DNA from: Candidatus Cloacimonadota bacterium
GTDB lineage: Bacteria; Muiribacteriota; UBA6191
Reading direction: 5' to 3'
Assembly (NCBI GenBank): GCA_023954715.1
Contig: JAGSHD010000022.1
Location: forward strand, 1-50,056
Length of the DNA: 50,056 nucleotides
Part shown: positions 15,978 through 25,950 of the stretch, in pieces
Layout of the letters: each line of letters starts with the position of its first letter
How positions within the stretch are numbered: the first letter of the stretch is position 1
Program-made: the position numbers and the translations under genes
Notes under the pieces: generated by a model
What the model saw: only the letters and a program-made list of their open reading frames with translations
The model's database searches: none
Told to the model about the DNA's origin: nothing

Positions 15978-18443
15978 TTAATAGCTGTACAATATATGTT
16001 CACTCAATGAATAGATAAAAAAAGATCTAGAAAAGTCCAATATACCTATATCTAAACCATTATAGTTAGGGGGGTTTTCACCAAAGTTGTATACTCTATC
16101 CCAACGATTATTTTTACCATTATATCCATAAGACACAGCAATTTCTCCCGATTGATTAAAAGCTTTATTTTTGTTGTGAAAACTTAAGCTTTTGAAGTTC
16201 CAACCTTTTTGTAATTGAATCTTTGATCTTGCTTGTTGCAATCGAGTAGATACTAACTCTTTATATATATTTGATTTAATATATAATCCAAGACCAGGTG
16301 ACAATAACTCAGTTGACATTGAACTTGTTGGAACAGAACAATTTATTATATTATCCCTTAAACTATGAAACTCAAAGTTAACATAAGAATAAACACAGTC
16401 TTGTGGATTTAAATTTTGTATGCTTAAATCCAAATATTCAGATATAGTTTGATTGTTTTTTGTTGGGTACACAGCTAATGAGTTCCAACCTTCATAAATA
16501 CTTACACTATATGTTTCTGTTTGCAGTGGGTAAGTAGATGAAAACAAAAACTGAAAGCTTTCGCCTTTTTCCAGACCGTCCGAGTTTCTAAAGACTAATC
16601 GTATTTTTTTACCATTTAAGCTCGAAATGTATCCATCCAAATACAGGGATAGTTCTGTTTGTCCATTATCGCTATATATTTCTCTTAAATCGGCTGGTTT
16701 TATAAAAAATTCAGCGTTATTTGACTTTTTTTGGCTTTTTAGTATCAGTTTTGGCTTAAACAAGCTCAGGTTGCTGTTATTGGCCTTAAAATCAATTTGC
16801 AAGGAATTTGATACAAATTTTAGTTTTGGTCGTGATTGAAAAAATGGTTCCGATTCAAAATTATGTGATTGTAAAACCCGAGCACTAACAAAGTGTTTGT
16901 CACGGTCCCCATTGGGGTGCCCTACAAAAAAGTATATCAAATTAAGTTCTTCACTAGGCAATATATTTAGTACTTTATTTTTTCCTTCAAAAATTAAATG
17001 ATCCGTACCTAAGGATAAAAAGCACGATGCAAAATCATCTGATGAAACACAAGTTTCAATGGTAGATGAGGATGGATACTTTACAAGCACAAAAGACACA
17101 CTTGCACTAAACTCTATCGACTTATATTGCTCAGTATCATTGATTACAGGCTGATAAGTAATCTGATAGTTTTTAACCGGCTCAAACTCTAAAAATGTCA
17201 TATTAGAAACTAATGTAGAGCTTTGTGTCCTTAATTTCGCTAAAGATGTATAAGCAGACTTAGATAGTGAAGATAACTTCAAACCCTCATGATTATAGTA
17301 CTGTGCTATAGCAAATTTAGCCAATTCATCATTTAGATCTAAGCCATTATCCAACAGTGTCTTAGACAAACCATTAGTACATAGCTGTGTATGAACCACA
17401 GCGCAGTCCGTTTTTTGAGTTAAGTCGGTAAACAGTTTGACTCTTTCATCCCCCACTTTATTATTTAATAAATGAGAATACCAAATGTAACTTAATCCAT
17501 AGTTCTCAAAAATATTATCGAAAATTGAAATAGGGGTCTTTAGCTCAAAATAAGAGGGTAACTGAGATACATACTCTATAGTGGTATCTAAAAGTTTTGT
17601 ACTCGTATCGTAAAAAACACCATCTTGTAAAAACTCATAAACAGCTAATTGTGCCAAACCCTCTTTCAACCAATTATGTATGCTACCCCAACTTACTCCT
17701 AACTCTTTACTCTTTCTGTAATGATATAAATGAAACAGTTCATGAGTAATAGTATGATAAAAGTCCTTTTGAGTAACTTTCGCTGGAGAAGGTCGTCCTC
17801 CAGGAGTCATAGGATATATGTCCATATGTACTAAATTAATTGGACCATTGGGAGCACTTTCTTGGTCTACGGGATCTAAGTAACCTCCAAAAAAAGCTTC
17901 ATCCTGATCAAAAGAGTCCTTTATATCATACAACAATATATGTACTCCTCTAAACCTAGCGTTTTGGTGATCACTTATGGGTGAAGTCACTTTTTCCATT
18001 TTAGGGATAATTTCAAATTTTAAAGTCTTCGCTAGCTTTGACAAAACATTGTATCGATCACTCTGTAAGCTAGATAGACTTGAGCTATTATTTACTTTTG
18101 TACTGTTTAACAGGTTTGGTTCAGCTGTATGCCAATCTGATAAAGATACTTCAGATACAGTAGGGGATTTTTTTCCTTTTACCCACAAAACTAAATCACT
18201 TCCTGATTGAAGATTAGTAATATATCTAGCTGTAAATGTAATGTTTGAAAAGGTAAAACTATTATAGTCAAAGATCTTAAATACTGCTTCATCTTGATAT
18301 TGAGTGGAAACTGTTTGCCTAGCAGATCTAAACACAAGTTTGTGAGATCGAAGTTGTTTTTGAATCAAATCACTAGAACACAAAATCTTAGGAGAAGCAT
18401 TGCTCAGGGTCATCGATATTACAAATATAATTAAAGTTAACAT
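15978..18443 (-). CDS. Secreted HExxH metalloprotease-like protein (gluzincin type)
   Basis: This 821-aa protein has a signal peptide (MLTLIIFVISMTLSNASP). The zinc motif HELFHLYHY lies near residue 232, and EGLAQLAVYEF follows about 25 residues later, so the third ligand is probably Glu as in gluzincins (clan MA(E)). After the catalytic part comes a long beta-rich region, and the C-terminal about 200 residues contain two similar segments, EGWNSLAVYPT and KGWNFKSLSF, which look like a duplicated beta domain. No lipobox or anchor is visible, so it is probably exported to the periplasm or released. Its substrate is unknown. Confidence 0.75.
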   Translation of the reverse strand: MLTLIIFVISMTLSNASPKILCSSDLIQKQLRSHKLVFRSARQTVSTQYQDEAVFKIFDYNSFTFSNITFTARYITNLQSGSDLVLWVKGKKSPTVSEVSLSDWHTAEPNLLNSTKVNNSSSLSSLQSDRYNVLSKLAKTLKFEIIPKMEKVTSPISDHQNARFRGVHILLYDIKDSFDQDEAFFGGYLDPVDQESAPNGPINLVHMDIYPMTPGGRPSPAKVTQKDFYHTITHELFHLYHYRKSKELGVSWGSIHNWLKEGLAQLAVYEFLQDGVFYDTSTKLLDTTIEYVSQLPSYFELKTPISIFDNIFENYGLSYIWYSHLLNNKVGDERVKLFTDLTQKTDCAVVHTQLCTNGLSKTLLDNGLDLNDELAKFAIAQYYNHEGLKLSSLSKSAYTSLAKLRTQSSTLVSNMTFLEFEPVKNYQITYQPVINDTEQYKSIEFSASVSFVLVKYPSSSTIETCVSSDDFASCFLSLGTDHLIFEGKNKVLNILPSEELNLIYFFVGHPNGDRDKHFVSARVLQSHNFESEPFFQSRPKLKFVSNSLQIDFKANNSNLSLFKPKLILKSQKKSNNAEFFIKPADLREIYSDNGQTELSLYLDGYISSLNGKKIRLVFRNSDGLEKGESFQFLFSSTYPLQTETYSVSIYEGWNSLAVYPTKNNQTISEYLDLSIQNLNPQDCVYSYVNFEFHSLRDNIINCSVPTSSMSTELLSPGLGLYIKSNIYKELVSTRLQQARSKIQLQKGWNFKSLSFHNKNKAFNQSGEIAVSYGYNGKNNRWDRVYNFGENPPNYNGLDIGILDFSRSFFIYSLSEHILYSY

Positions 18444-18680
18444 AATATATGGAGTAGTTCGTCTATCTTTACTTTCTAATCATAGCACAGCTTAAGGCAT
18501 TATATATACAATCTCGAATCGATTTACCCCTTGTCCAAAAAACAAAAAGCTTTAAAATATTGAATTGAATAAAAAACATCAAAAATACAAATCCAATTCA
18601 TATAGGGTCTTTATCAGTGAAAAAATGAAAACTATTTACACTAGGATATAGTTATTTTGTCCTATGTAATTCAATGGTCT

Positions 18681-19673
18681 TTAGCCAAACTTTTTTAGCG
18701 CTTTGATCAAAAAGCCACTTTTAGGTAGCTTTTCTTGTCGATATAGTTCAATATCTTCTAGTGATTTTGCATACACTGTAACTGCGATTTTATACTTCGT
18801 TATACTATGAGAAAAGCATACCTTTTTTGCAAACTTCGTCTCTCCAAAACCTTTTAGTACATCTACATCGCTTTGCTCCACATGAGATTCATAAAAAGGA
18901 GGAGAAATATAAGAAGATTGATAATTTTTCCATGTTTCTTTCGACAACTCAATTTGTTTATCCTTAGAGCTTAAGTAGAAATACAAAAACACTTTTTCTT
19001 TTATCAACTTTTTTGGTTTTACTGGAAACAAGTCCACCGAATTGGTATTAAACGCTTTGCAGGCGTGAGAAATAGGACAAATATGACATTTGGGTGCTTT
19101 AGGAACACAAATTAGAGCACCTAGTTCCATCATTGCTTGATTATAGTTTGATGGGTCTTCATCATAAAAAAAACTGGATTGAATGCGCTCTAATAGGCTT
19201 TGTCTTACTTTACTTAATTTAGGATCTCCATCAATCTTAAAAATCCTAGACACAATTCGAATGACATTTCCATCTAAAACGGGACGTTTCTCATTAAAGC
19301 AGATCGAAGATACAGCACTAGCAGTATAGTCTCCAATCCCTGGTAGCTTTATCAAGTTAACATAATATTTAGGGAAAGAATTTTCTAGCTCCCTATATAT
19401 AGTCTTACACGCCTTTTGTAAATTTTTTGCTCTCGAGTAGTATCCTAAACCTTGCCAAGCAATCAATACGTCCTGCTCTTTGGCCAACGCTAAACTCTTT
19501 AAGTCTGGAAATTGCTTAATAAAGGCATTGTATTTGGGAATAACTGCTTCAACTCTTGTTTGTTGCAGCATAATCTCGGAGACCATTACTCTATATGGGT
19601 CTTGATTAACTCTCCAAGGTAAGTCTCGTTTATTTAGCAAATACCAATCATAAAGTATTTTAGCACTAGACAT
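18681..19673 (-). CDS. mutY: A/G-specific adenine DNA glycosylase
   Basis: MutY removes adenine mispaired with 8-oxoguanine. Visible are SEIMLQQTRV near residue 32 with the catalytic Glu, the helix-hairpin-helix LPGIGDYTASAV near 109-120, the catalytic Asp in LDGNVIRI near 135, and the 4Fe-4S cysteines C-x6-C-x2-C-x5-C in CVPKAPKCHICPISHAC (about 191-207). The C-terminal NUDIX-like 8-oxoG recognition part is present, and the 330-aa length is normal. The start codon touches the stop of the upstream lipoprotein gene by one base, so the two are co-transcribed. Confidence 0.95.
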   Translation of the reverse strand: MSSAKILYDWYLLNKRDLPWRVNQDPYRVMVSEIMLQQTRVEAVIPKYNAFIKQFPDLKSLALAKEQDVLIAWQGLGYYSRAKNLQKACKTIYRELENSFPKYYVNLIKLPGIGDYTASAVSSICFNEKRPVLDGNVIRIVSRIFKIDGDPKLSKVRQSLLERIQSSFFYDEDPSNYNQAMMELGALICVPKAPKCHICPISHACKAFNTNSVDLFPVKPKKLIKEKVFLYFYLSSKDKQIELSKETWKNYQSSYISPPFYESHVEQSDVDVLKGFGETKFAKKVCFSHSITKYKIAVTVYAKSLEDIELYRQEKLPKSGFLIKALKKFG

Positions 19674-20773
19674 TAAGGCTCAGTGGTAAAGTATGAATTA
19701 AATTTTTGATAAACTTCATTTTGAGTACTCACTACTCCATCAACTACAATCTCATAACGAGTATTTTTCTTTAAACCTACATCATCATTTTGTATTGCTG
19801 TTCTAATCAATAAAGTTTTTTGATCGCTAGACAATTGAGGAGTTTCTAAAAAAGTAAATATTGGTTGCGAACCAAAGGCCTCTCTTAAAATTACATTTCC
19901 ACTGACAGTATTTGGATTAATAGCTTCTTGAAAGAAGATATTTATATCAGATGTTACTCCAATATTTGTTGTAGATTGACTTGGTACCACTGCGTTTACT
20001 CTTACCTTTTGAGTAGTGAAAGACCATTGTACTAAGTCGATTCTTCCACCATTCACCGACTCTACATCTCGTAAAGTCACATGGTAACGTGACGAGTATT
20101 TTAAACGTCCAGAGCTAGGTTTCAATGTCAAAGTCTTTATCGTATCGTCATACACGGGAGATGCTGCCATCACATCGATATCATCTAATGTAATAATTGC
20201 TTGGACTTGAGCAAAAAAAGTAGTGGATATCATTGGGTTATTGGAGCCTGTAGCATTTAGCGACTCATTAAATTGAACTGAGATGTCCGTTTTATTAAAT
20301 CCAGCTACTTTAATCTCAGTAGCTCCATCACTAGGAGTAATTTTTACAGTTTCAAATTTATTAGCTGTTTTGAATAAAAATACTGCTGGTGGGACATATT
20401 GTCCTTCTAGTCCTTGTACTTGATTTACAACTACTTCATAATCTGTGCCTTCTGCAAAAGGTACTACTGGAGTATAAGTAGCAGTCTTTGTTGCTGCATC
20501 ATAACTAATGTTTCCACCTACAACTTGACCAACTCGATTAGAGACAGCGAAAGTTTGAGTATTTAGACTACTTTCTTTAATATCCTTTTCAAAAGTAATC
20601 TTCACTGATTGATTTACTGGTATATTCATTTGGTTTTCTTGGGGTTCTACTTTTACTATAGCAAAACTTGCTGGAATAGGATCTAAATAGGGGTCCCCAG
20701 AACTACAGCCCATCATGAGCAATACGAAAACTGATAAAAGAGATATAAAGTTAAATATTTTTTTTGTATTCAT
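19673..20773 (-). CDS. Lipoprotein with SbsA Ig-like (Big_5) domains
   Basis: The signal peptide MNTKKIFNFISLLSVFVLLMMGC carries a lipobox with Cys23, followed by SSGDPYLDP. Three tandem beta-sandwich repeats follow, each with the Big_5 pattern: EPQENQMNIPVNQSVKITFEK, then PSDGATEIKV near 140, and VPSQSTTNIGVTSDINIFFQE near 260, each ending in YEVVV- or YHVTL-type strands. Such domains occur in surface and S-layer-associated proteins. It is probably anchored to the outer membrane. It precedes mutY with a one-base overlap, an odd pairing that probably reflects a shared promoter only. Confidence 0.85.
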   Translation of the reverse strand: MNTKKIFNFISLLSVFVLLMMGCSSGDPYLDPIPASFAIVKVEPQENQMNIPVNQSVKITFEKDIKESSLNTQTFAVSNRVGQVVGGNISYDAATKTATYTPVVPFAEGTDYEVVVNQVQGLEGQYVPPAVFLFKTANKFETVKITPSDGATEIKVAGFNKTDISVQFNESLNATGSNNPMISTTFFAQVQAIITLDDIDVMAASPVYDDTIKTLTLKPSSGRLKYSSRYHVTLRDVESVNGGRIDLVQWSFTTQKVRVNAVVPSQSTTNIGVTSDINIFFQEAINPNTVSGNVILREAFGSQPIFTFLETPQLSSDQKTLLIRTAIQNDDVGLKKNTRYEIVVDGVVSTQNEVYQKFNSYFTTEP

Positions 20774-21071
20774 AGCTATAAAATCGGAATATTACATAAT
20801 TTTATAGACAATTTTTATTGTTTTTATCCTTTTTTTGTAAAATTACTACTATGGTACTTCGTTTTTTCTCTTTAAAAGTAAATCAATTTTAAAAATTAAA
20901 AGTCCTAAAAAGTGCCCCTCTAATCTTGCTATCTATCATTTTTTAGCAATATACTTGTATTTTTGTATGTTTCTCCTTAAACATTAATGTTGTAATTACG
21001 ATACTTTTTGTAAGTAAAATATACTAAAACTCTATTATGAAGGTAAACTCACTAACCATTTCTCCATATTT

Positions 21072-21716
21072 ATGAATATCTCAATACACAAGTCACTCGG
21101 TTCACCTAGTCCTCTTGCTTCTGCAGGACAGTTTTTGACGTCTAAGTGTAATCATATATTAAGAGGACTAAATGAAAGGTTCAGGTGGTTTTTAGCTCCA
21201 TTATTTTTACTTCTTTTGAATAGTACCATTGCTACTAGCTTAAACCCTTTAACATTGAAACAACTTTATAAGCACTCTGATCTAATTGTAATTGCTCAAG
21301 TAAGCCAAGTAAAAATTTTCACTAAAAACAATACCGTTTACTCCTCTTACTCATTACAAGTAGAAGAGTATCTAAAAGGAAGTGGTACTTCAGCATTGTC
21401 ACTCCATCAGCTTGGTGGTAAAACAAAGCTGTTTCACACTCTAATATCTGGCATCAGACAATATGAGCCTCAAGATCGTGTAGTCTTATTTTTAAATTCA
21501 GATGAACAAGGTCAACTTGATACATTAGGTTATGCGCAAGGCTCTATTATTTTAGATAATCAAAGTTTAATATTTGATAACTATCACTTTTTTATAGCAC
21601 CTAGCTCTACAAACCAACTCCCTGTCTCTAGCAAAGAATATAGATTACATAAAGAGTTAGAAACAAACAAAAATCTATCGAATCTTAAGGAACTAATCAA
21701 GCTATATGCGTCTTAG
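21072..21716 (+). CDS. Secreted protein of unknown function, first gene of the cohesin-dockerin operon
   Basis: This is a 214-aa protein whose hydrophobic export segment (FLAPLFLLLLNSTIATS) sits unusually far from the N-terminus, at about residues 40-56. The ATG at 21072 has no ribosome-binding site. An in-frame TTG at 21135 has CAGGAC nearby and would give a normal signal peptide, so the true start is uncertain. The mature part (HSDLIVIAQVSQVKIF, then YSLQVEEYLKGSG and DRVVLFLNSDEQGQLDTLGYAQGSI) resembles proteins that often accompany secreted matrixin-type peptidases, but I cannot name a family. It overlaps the protease gene by 11 bases. Confidence 0.65.
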   Translation: MNISIHKSLGSPSPLASAGQFLTSKCNHILRGLNERFRWFLAPLFLLLLNSTIATSLNPLTLKQLYKHSDLIVIAQVSQVKIFTKNNTVYSSYSLQVEEYLKGSGTSALSLHQLGGKTKLFHTLISGIRQYEPQDRVVLFLNSDEQGQLDTLGYAQGSIILDNQSLIFDNYHFFIAPSSTNQLPVSSKEYRLHKELETNKNLSNLKELIKLYAS

Positions 21717-24700
21717 AATTCTCTTTATATTTTTATTTAATTTTGCAAGCTTTTGCGGTATCCCTTATGTTGTATTAGACAACGGCGGTAACTTAGGACC
21801 AATACGATGGGGTTCTTCTAACATCGTACTTACTATCAATCCTTCATCAGCAAATACTCTTACCAACCAAAATGTATTATCCGAGCTACAGTACTCCATG
21901 GATCAATGGCAAAACAGTTTAGGAACCAACATTAACTTTAGTTTCATTGAAACTACAAGCTCAGCAGACCCTATTGGATCGAACCCCGTTACTCCTTATA
22001 AGGTATTGCCTAATAATAACTTACCCGTGACTAACAATGGTATACCCGATGATACAAATCATATTTATTTTTCTGACTCTACAAGTCAAAACTTTGGAGT
22101 AATGGCTGTTACTTATCTTACAATCAATCTTAATAATCGTGAGATAGTAGATGCTGATATTGTATTAAACAAGAGAAATTTTCAATTTTTACAGGGTGGA
22201 AACGGAGCGACTTCTAATCAAAACTTAAATCAAGCTCTTCTACGATCAGTATTAACTCATGAGTTAGGACATTTATTAGGATTTGATCACTCTCCAATAT
22301 CCGAGCAAACAATTGGTGGTGCTTTAGTAGGTAAAACTGCAATGTTTCCTAAGTACCATGATGCCCAAGCTGAGATTAAGGAGGACGAGCGATCTATGGT
22401 TGCTTCTACTTACCCAAGTACTAATAACCCCTACACTGGAATCATCAATGGACGAATGATGTCTGGTGTAGTAAATGGAGACTCTATAAGCGGTGCCCAT
22501 ATAGTAGCTTGGGATCAATCTCAAAATATTGCTGTATCTACTATCTCAGGATTTACATCAACAGGAATAAACTTCGATGGACGATTTCAAATTACTGGTT
22601 TGAAAGCTGGTACGTACCAAGTCTTTGCTCAACCCTTTCCTATTTCTTATGCTGGTGGGACGATCAACTACGAAACAGACTTTTCCTTTTTGAATGACTC
22701 CTCTTCTGGTGAAAAGATATTTTTTCGTAACAAAGCTATTTCTTTTCCATTAGAGTTTTATAACGGCGTTGCAGAATCACAGTTTGAATTAGGTAGTGGA
22801 CAAACCGATGCAAAAAATATCATTTATAATGGCTCAACTCAAATCACAGAACAAGTCACTTTTGTTAGTAATTTAAGTAATACCACATTAAATCTCACTC
22901 GCTCTAGTATAGAAAGTCAATCAAGTTACCTCTACGGAAATGGTACCACAAGTACAATAATCACTTTGACACCACGCACCATTGATAACCAAATTATTCA
23001 AGCAGACATATCGAGTCGATTAAAGCTTAGAATCACATCTGGGTCTTTCAATGCTGCTTTAGATCAAAAGGAGTTTACACCCCTATACAAGAATGATGGT
23101 ACCTATCGAGCTACTATTTTTGCACCAAATTTACTTGGACAAACTAACTCTGTGCCATGTGATATTACTTTAATTTTAGATGGGGTTCCTGTAAATTTCG
23201 TTAGTAAACAAATATTTTTTGAAAAGCCTAGTCCTACGCTGACAGATATTAAATTAGTTTCTAATGAAGTTAAGTTTCTTAGTGATAATTTAGATCAATT
23301 TGATCAAGCAGTATTCGCTGGACTTGATGCACCTGCAACTTTCAAAATTCGTCCAAAATTTAGTAATGGTAGTGACTTTGTAGACATTGTGGACTTAGAT
23401 CCAAATTTAACTTTTTTAAATTCAAATGGTACTATTCCCACAGTATCCTTCACTCCTGTCGTAAGTCTAGGCGATAATCTCTATCAATGTACCATGACCA
23501 TGAATTTACCGATCAATGTTAGCCCTAAACTCGTCTTAGATGAAATTGAAATGACCATTGAAAAAGATGTAAAGTTTGAAACAATTGATCTTGAAAAATC
23601 TAAGTTTCGCTTGGATCCTGACTTCGTACATTCTAAAGATAACTTTATTCCAACAACTCCGAGTGTCACTATGTATCTAGAGGCAAACTTCTCCGATGAA
23701 TCGCGAATACCTATTGATATCGGAACAAATCAAATTGCCATAGGAATTGCAAACCCAAGCTCACTAAATAACGATATTGTTATTGACCCTATTAGTTTAG
23801 GTGTGGACTCGGCAAATGACTTGTTATATTCAGCAAATATTCAAAGTTCAAGCAATACTCAAGATGTTATCTTTAAAGTAACTATGTTAAACAGAGAGTT
23901 AACAAATCAACAAACTTTAAGTATCCGTGGAGCATCTGGGGAAAAAACTAGAATTGCTATTAGTAAACCATACCTTTTAGCTAACTCACAACAAAGCTCC
24001 TTAGTAGAAATCAGCCCCCGCTTCTCTAGTGATTTACCTATTGATTTGGATTTAAGTCAACTTACTTTTTTGGTTAGTGATCATGGAGTGATTACTAATG
24101 CCAATGGCCTATCCGCTGTACCAGGCAACACAGGACTCCACCCATCATTTGCTGGAGGTGCAATATTAACTATGACTATTTCACCTTGTCATCCTTCTGG
24201 TTCCCCTTGTTTTGGCGAAGGTATCGCTACTATGAGTGGTACAATCAAAGGAAATGGCTTTGAAACGATCGGCATCACAGATAGCGTAAATTTTGTAGAC
24301 CCCGAAGCAAATCTACTTCGTATTGAATTAAACGAAAATATTCTCTCTGCTGATGGAAACAGTGTAACAACAGTTACTGTAACTCCCTTATTTCCTGATT
24401 TAACTCCTATAGGTAAAGATTTTCCTGTAAATGCACTAACGGCAACTCTAAGTGATGGACAGTTTTTGAGGTATACTCCTGTACCAGGAAGTAGTAGTCT
24501 ACTTACTCTTCAAGACGTAGGTAAAAACGATGTTACCTTTTTTGACAATGGTGATGGAAGTTTTCAGTTATCTATTCAATCTTCAAACTATTCCACCAAT
24601 GCTTTACTCACTTTTAAGGTCAACAATGTTTTATCTTTATTATCTGAAAATTTAACTTTTTCAATTGTTGGCTCTGCTGACTCCACAAGAACCTTGATTA

Positions 24701-25197
24701 CTATTGATGAACCTTTCATTTACTCAAATGGTAACTCACTATCCAAAATTGTTATTTTTCCTCGAGCCATTAACGGAGAACCTCTTAATTTACCTTCTAA
24801 CTCTAGTGTGATTATTCAAGCTTCTCAAGGGCAACTTATCGGTGTCATCCAAAAAAATAACGATGGTAGCTACTCTCAGTTTCTTCAATCTAGAGCCTCT
24901 AGCTTTACTCTTACTTCTAATATAAAAGTTTTTATAGATCAAAATGAAATGAATCCAGATGTGCAACATAAAGTTCAATTCGTTAATGTAGATGCATCAA
25001 AAGTTATTTCGAACTTGGTTTATCCCGATAACAACCTCGTGGACGGCTTTGATATATCTATCATGGCCCGAGCCATCCGAACGGCTCAATGTGTAAATAA
25101 TTTAGGGGATTGTTCATTGGACTTCAACTCCGATGGAAATGTAGACTCCCTTGATATGGATATCTTAATAAAGGCTTATGGACAAACATCACCGTAA
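21706..25197 (+). CDS. Matrixin-type metalloprotease with Ig-like repeats and C-terminal dockerin
   Basis: This is a 1163-aa secreted protein. After the signal peptide comes a metzincin catalytic domain with HELGHLLGFDH near residues 185-195 (HExxHxxGxxH) and a following TAMFPKY Met-turn-like segment. A carboxypeptidase-regulatory-like strand set (SGAHIVAWDQS, GLKAGTYQVFAQP) follows, then five or so intimin/invasin-like Ig repeats with recurring LSADGNSVTTVTVTP- and YSNGNSLSKIVIFP-type units. The last 60 residues form a dockerin: two Ca-binding loops, DNNLVDGFDISIMARAIR and DFNSDGNVDSLDMDILIKAYG. The dockerin partner is probably the cohesin lipoprotein encoded next, whose gene overlaps by 20 bases. 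Confidence 0.9.
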   Translation: MRLRILFIFLFNFASFCGIPYVVLDNGGNLGPIRWGSSNIVLTINPSSANTLTNQNVLSELQYSMDQWQNSLGTNINFSFIETTSSADPIGSNPVTPYKVLPNNNLPVTNNGIPDDTNHIYFSDSTSQNFGVMAVTYLTINLNNREIVDADIVLNKRNFQFLQGGNGATSNQNLNQALLRSVLTHELGHLLGFDHSPISEQTIGGALVGKTAMFPKYHDAQAEIKEDERSMVASTYPSTNNPYTGIINGRMMSGVVNGDSISGAHIVAWDQSQNIAVSTISGFTSTGINFDGRFQITGLKAGTYQVFAQPFPISYAGGTINYETDFSFLNDSSSGEKIFFRNKAISFPLEFYNGVAESQFELGSGQTDAKNIIYNGSTQITEQVTFVSNLSNTTLNLTRSSIESQSSYLYGNGTTSTIITLTPRTIDNQIIQADISSRLKLRITSGSFNAALDQKEFTPLYKNDGTYRATIFAPNLLGQTNSVPCDITLILDGVPVNFVSKQIFFEKPSPTLTDIKLVSNEVKFLSDNLDQFDQAVFAGLDAPATFKIRPKFSNGSDFVDIVDLDPNLTFLNSNGTIPTVSFTPVVSLGDNLYQCTMTMNLPINVSPKLVLDEIEMTIEKDVKFETIDLEKSKFRLDPDFVHSKDNFIPTTPSVTMYLEANFSDESRIPIDIGTNQIAIGIANPSSLNNDIVIDPISLGVDSANDLLYSANIQSSSNTQDVIFKVTMLNRELTNQQTLSIRGASGEKTRIAISKPYLLANSQQSSLVEISPRFSSDLPIDLDLSQLTFLVSDHGVITNANGLSAVPGNTGLHPSFAGGAILTMTISPCHPSGSPCFGEGIATMSGTIKGNGFETIGITDSVNFVDPEANLLRIELNENILSADGNSVTTVTVTPLFPDLTPIGKDFPVNALTATLSDGQFLRYTPVPGSSSLLTLQDVGKNDVTFFDNGDGSFQLSIQSSNYSTNALLTFKVNNVLSLLSENLTFSIVGSADSTRTLITIDEPFIYSNGNSLSKIVIFPRAINGEPLNLPSNSSVIIQASQGQLIGVIQKNNDGSYSQFLQSRASSFTLTSNIKVFIDQNEMNPDVQHKVQFVNVDASKVISNLVYPDNNLVDGFDISIMARAIRTAQCVNNLGDCSLDFNSDGNVDSLDMDILIKAYGQTSP

Positions 25198-25840
25198 CAT
25201 ATTATTACTTTTATTTTTTGCAGTATTAGCAGGGTGTGGAGTTAAAGATCAGCCCTTTTATGAGCTTAATCAGACACCCCCTGTCAGTCAGTCTAATAGT
25301 GTCGTATACTCCGTTTTAGATGAAGCATTGCCAAATACAAGTAGCAGTTTTATTCTTGCTTCGAATCAAATTCCAAATAACTCAGTTTACATGAATATCA
25401 ATCAGCTCAGTCCTAACTCAAGGTTTATGCATTTAGACGTCTATGTCAAGAATGTAGTAGGGATTTACGATACTCCATTTACCCTGACGTATAATCCCAA
25501 CATCATACGTTTAATTGATAGTTCAGCTGATGTGGAGATCATCGAAGGCCCTCAAGAGTCTCGCTTACGTAAGTTTTTACCCTCTAACTCTGTAGTATTT
25601 GTTGGTAAAAAAGACCCTGCTATATCTGGGCTATATCACTTTTCTCAAAGCTTGATCGCTAATCTAGGCACTGCTCAAAATTATAATGGTCTTTTAGTCA
25701 GTATTCCTATCGAGGTGATTGCTCCAGGTGACTTTTCTACCATTATAGGATTTATAAATTCTCGATCTAATATATTAGATAAAAATGGCAATCCATTAGA
25801 TACCCAATTTTTTGGTGGAGAAATCTCTAGGAATCGTTAA
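25178..25840 (+). CDS. Lipoprotein with a cohesin-like domain
   Basis: The lipobox LAGC places the lipidated Cys at residue 20. The rest is one beta-sandwich domain with cohesin features: HLDVYVKNVVGIYDTPFTL then TYNPNIIRLIDSS near 85-115, a middle segment on SSVVFVGKK-type strands, a LLVSIPIEV strand, and the typical ending ILDKNGNPLDTQFFGGEI. Cohesins bind dockerins, and the gene directly upstream encodes a dockerin-tailed protease and overlaps this one by 20 bases. I infer that this protein anchors the protease to the outer membrane. The start has AAAGG four bases upstream. Confidence 0.72.
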   Translation: MDKHHRNILLLLFFAVLAGCGVKDQPFYELNQTPPVSQSNSVVYSVLDEALPNTSSSFILASNQIPNNSVYMNINQLSPNSRFMHLDVYVKNVVGIYDTPFTLTYNPNIIRLIDSSADVEIIEGPQESRLRKFLPSNSVVFVGKKDPAISGLYHFSQSLIANLGTAQNYNGLLVSIPIEVIAPGDFSTIIGFINSRSNILDKNGNPLDTQFFGGEISRNR

Positions 25841-25934
25841 ACTGTAGTAGCAGCATCCATACACTTATATTGCTTGCGTTTATGTTTTTATAGTGTAAAA
25901 TTAATATCATTAACAACCTATCGAAACATTTAAT

Positions 25935-25950
25935 TGTTTCACGTGAAACA
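25935..25950. promoter_or_regulatory. parS: parS site (perfect)
   Basis: TGTTTCACGTGAAACA is the full 16-bp palindromic parS consensus bound by chromosomal ParB. Its last base is the A of the ATG of the prepilin peptidase gene, so bound ParB would cover that gene's start region. It lies about 7.4 kb before parB and 8.3 kb before the origin. Confidence 0.95.
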
